Shown: piece after piece, positions 6,028 through 7,007 of the stretch
Position numbering within the stretch: the stretch's first letter is position 1
How the letters are laid out: each line of letters opens with the position of its first letter
DNA from: Burkholderiales bacterium
GTDB lineage: Bacteria; Pseudomonadota; Gammaproteobacteria; Burkholderiales; Usitatibacteraceae
Assembly: GCA_014378085.1 (NCBI GenBank)
Contig: JACMOJ010000003.1
Coordinates: 1 to 7,007 of the forward strand
Direction: 5' to 3'
DNA: 7,007 nucleotides
Notes under the pieces: generated by a model
What the model saw: the letters and a program-made list of their open reading frames with translations, nothing else
What the model was told of the DNA's origin: nothing
Databases searched by the model: none
Position numbers and translations under genes: made by a program

Positions 6028-6857
6028 TAGCGCCTCGCCTTCTGGTACGCGGGCAGATCGGTGATACGCGCAAAGCAGTAGCCCTTTTCCTTCAACCCCA
6101 CAATCAAATTATCCAGCTTTAAATACAGTGCATCCTTGCGCGACCAAATACCAAGGTGCCACAACAGAATGTCACCGTCGCGAATGTTTTTTAATTGATT
6201 GCTGATAAGTGTATCGCTGGGATATTTTTCACTCGGCAACTCATCCCCCGAAAAGCCGGCCGTTGACCATGCAACGTGTTGGTAACCACACGCCGCGGCA
6301 AACTTGCGTGCGTTCGGCGTCAGTTTGCCGCCGGGTGCGCGCCAGATTGGGTCCATTGCACGGCCGGTCATCGCCTTAAAGGCATCGTCGCTTTTGCGCA
6401 GCTCTTGGCAGACTTGCTCGGAATTTAATTCTTCACCAGTGTTCTGGCCCCAAGGGGTGTAGCGAACCTTGTCGGCACCAACATCTCCCCGGAAATACCA
6501 ATGCCGCCAAGTGTGTGTGCCAAACGCGTGGCCCTCGTCCGCGCGAGCTTTCCAAAAGTTGGTCCATGCAGGATCAAGCGAGGTATCACCGCGCTGCGTT
6601 TTTTCGTTAGCCAGGAAAAACGTCGCGTTCACGTTGTGTTTTTTCAAGATCCTCGCCATCTCTTCGGCAGGCCCCATGTGGCCGGTGTCAATGGTCAGAT
6701 ACACCGTCGCTTTACAACCGGGAGCAGGCTGCGCTGCGGCACCGGAGACAACGCAGCTTGTACCTAAATATACGCAAGCGAGCCCGACCCGGACGACGCA
6801 GAGCGGCTTTGAGCGGGAGGGCGAAGCAATCGCCGCAATGAGCCTGCTAATAAGCAT
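6027..6857 (-). CDS. Secreted NodB-type polysaccharide deacetylase family protein (CE4)
   Basis: This 276-residue precursor (start ATG 6857) has a hydrophobic segment at about residues 20-40 and a likely signal peptidase site after AAA42, so the mature enzyme should be exported. The NodB fold motifs are present in order: TIDTGH at 56-60 (D57 as the presumed base), HTWRH at 115-119 (metal ligands), WRAPGG at 172-177, and LLWH ending at H234. The usual second Asp of TFDDG, a metal ligand, is Thr58 here. CE4 enzymes remove acetyl groups from N-acetylated sugars in peptidoglycan or extracellular polysaccharide; the substrate here is unknown. ATG 6857 is preferred over an upstream TTG at 6962 because it directly leads the signal peptide. 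There is no strong Shine-Dalgarno, but a 7-codon mini-ORF stops 2 nt before it. The first 80 nt of the gene lie in the terminal direct repeat, which makes the N-terminus the least certain part. Confidence 0.9.
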   Translation of the reverse strand: MLISRLIAAIASPSRSKPLCVVRVGLACVYLGTSCVVSGAAAQPAPGCKATVYLTIDTGHMGPAEEMARILKKHNVNATFFLANEKTQRGDTSLDPAWTNFWKARADEGHAFGTHTWRHWYFRGDVGADKVRYTPWGQNTGEELNSEQVCQELRKSDDAFKAMTGRAMDPIWRAPGGKLTPNARKFAAACGYQHVAWSTAGFSGDELPSEKYPSDTLISNQLKNIRDGDILLWHLGIWSRKDALYLKLDNLIVGLKEKGYCFARITDLPAYQKARR

Positions 6858-6883
6858 GATTACTTGCGTGCCGCGTGGCCCAT
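6778..6883 (-). repeat. 106-bp direct repeat, copy 1 (inside the deacetylase 5' end)
   Basis: This copy is identical over all 106 positions to 6902-7007. It covers the deacetylase start codon, about 26 codons of its N-terminus and 26 nt upstream. Identity breaks at 6777/6901. The 18-nt spacer (6884-6901) plus the repeat gives a 124-bp period. Confidence 0.95.
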
Positions 6884-6901
6884 GAAATAGATTCCATGCG
6901 G

Positions 6902-7007
6902 GCGAGCCCGACCCGGACGACGCAGAGCGGCTTTGAGCGGGAGGGCGAAGCAATCGCCGCAATGAGCCTGCTAATAAGCATGATTACTTGCGTGCCGCGT
7001 GGCCCAT
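6902..7007 (-). repeat. 106-bp direct repeat, copy 2 (window edge); duplicated deacetylase 5' fragment
   Basis: This second perfect copy ends at the last base of the window, so its true right boundary and total copy number are unknown. Because it repeats the deacetylase start region, an ATG at 6981 begins the same leader (MLISRLIAAIA...). After the repeat that frame passes into the 18-nt spacer and the copy-1 upstream DNA in a different phase, giving MESISWATRHASNHAY and a stop. It is thus a truncated 5' duplicate rather than a second gene. Confidence 0.93.

Overview
The window reads as chromosomal DNA of a proteobacterium, most likely a betaproteobacterium. The basis is the beta-type RlmD (C-terminal PHTAHVESIAVFER, KKGGVLVGF and SFVADMRSCEVL blocks), a YccA-type FtsH modulator and an MshE-like type IV pilus/type II secretion ATPase. 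This placement comes from remembered family sequences, not from a search. Nothing looks like phage, a CRISPR array or an intact insertion sequence.

Layout from left to right. Positions 1-1368 (minus) hold the first 456 codons of a GspE/PulE-family ATPase with an N-terminal MshEN-type domain; the gene runs off the left edge. Positions 1440-1883 (minus) hold a small XRE/HipB-like regulator with no hipA toxin gene beside it. It is preceded by a candidate promoter and three evenly spaced copies (50 and 49 bp apart) of a TTTCC-type palindrome. A gene-poor stretch follows, then tRNA-Ser(UGA) at 2279-2368 (minus). The only clear plus-strand protein gene is the YccA/Bax-inhibitor-1 membrane protein at 2587-3285. 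It converges on rlmD (3379-4770, minus) across a perfect 12-bp hairpin. A 312-nt gap separates rlmD from a two-gene minus-strand unit: a secreted NodB-type polysaccharide deacetylase (6027-6857), whose stop codon overlaps the GTG start of a membrane fatty-acid hydroxylase/sterol desaturase-family protein (5083-6027).

The right edge consists of an exact 106-bp direct repeat with a 124-bp period. One copy covers the start codon and signal-peptide region of the deacetylase and the other ends exactly at the last base of the window. This is either a tandem duplication or an assembly-edge artefact.

Most of the window is conserved housekeeping or envelope function: rRNA methylation, membrane protein quality control, a serine tRNA, pilus or secretion energy supply, and envelope modification. 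The least ordinary parts are the orphan HipB-like regulator with its operator ladder in front of the ATPase gene, and the duplicated 5' end of the deacetylase gene.
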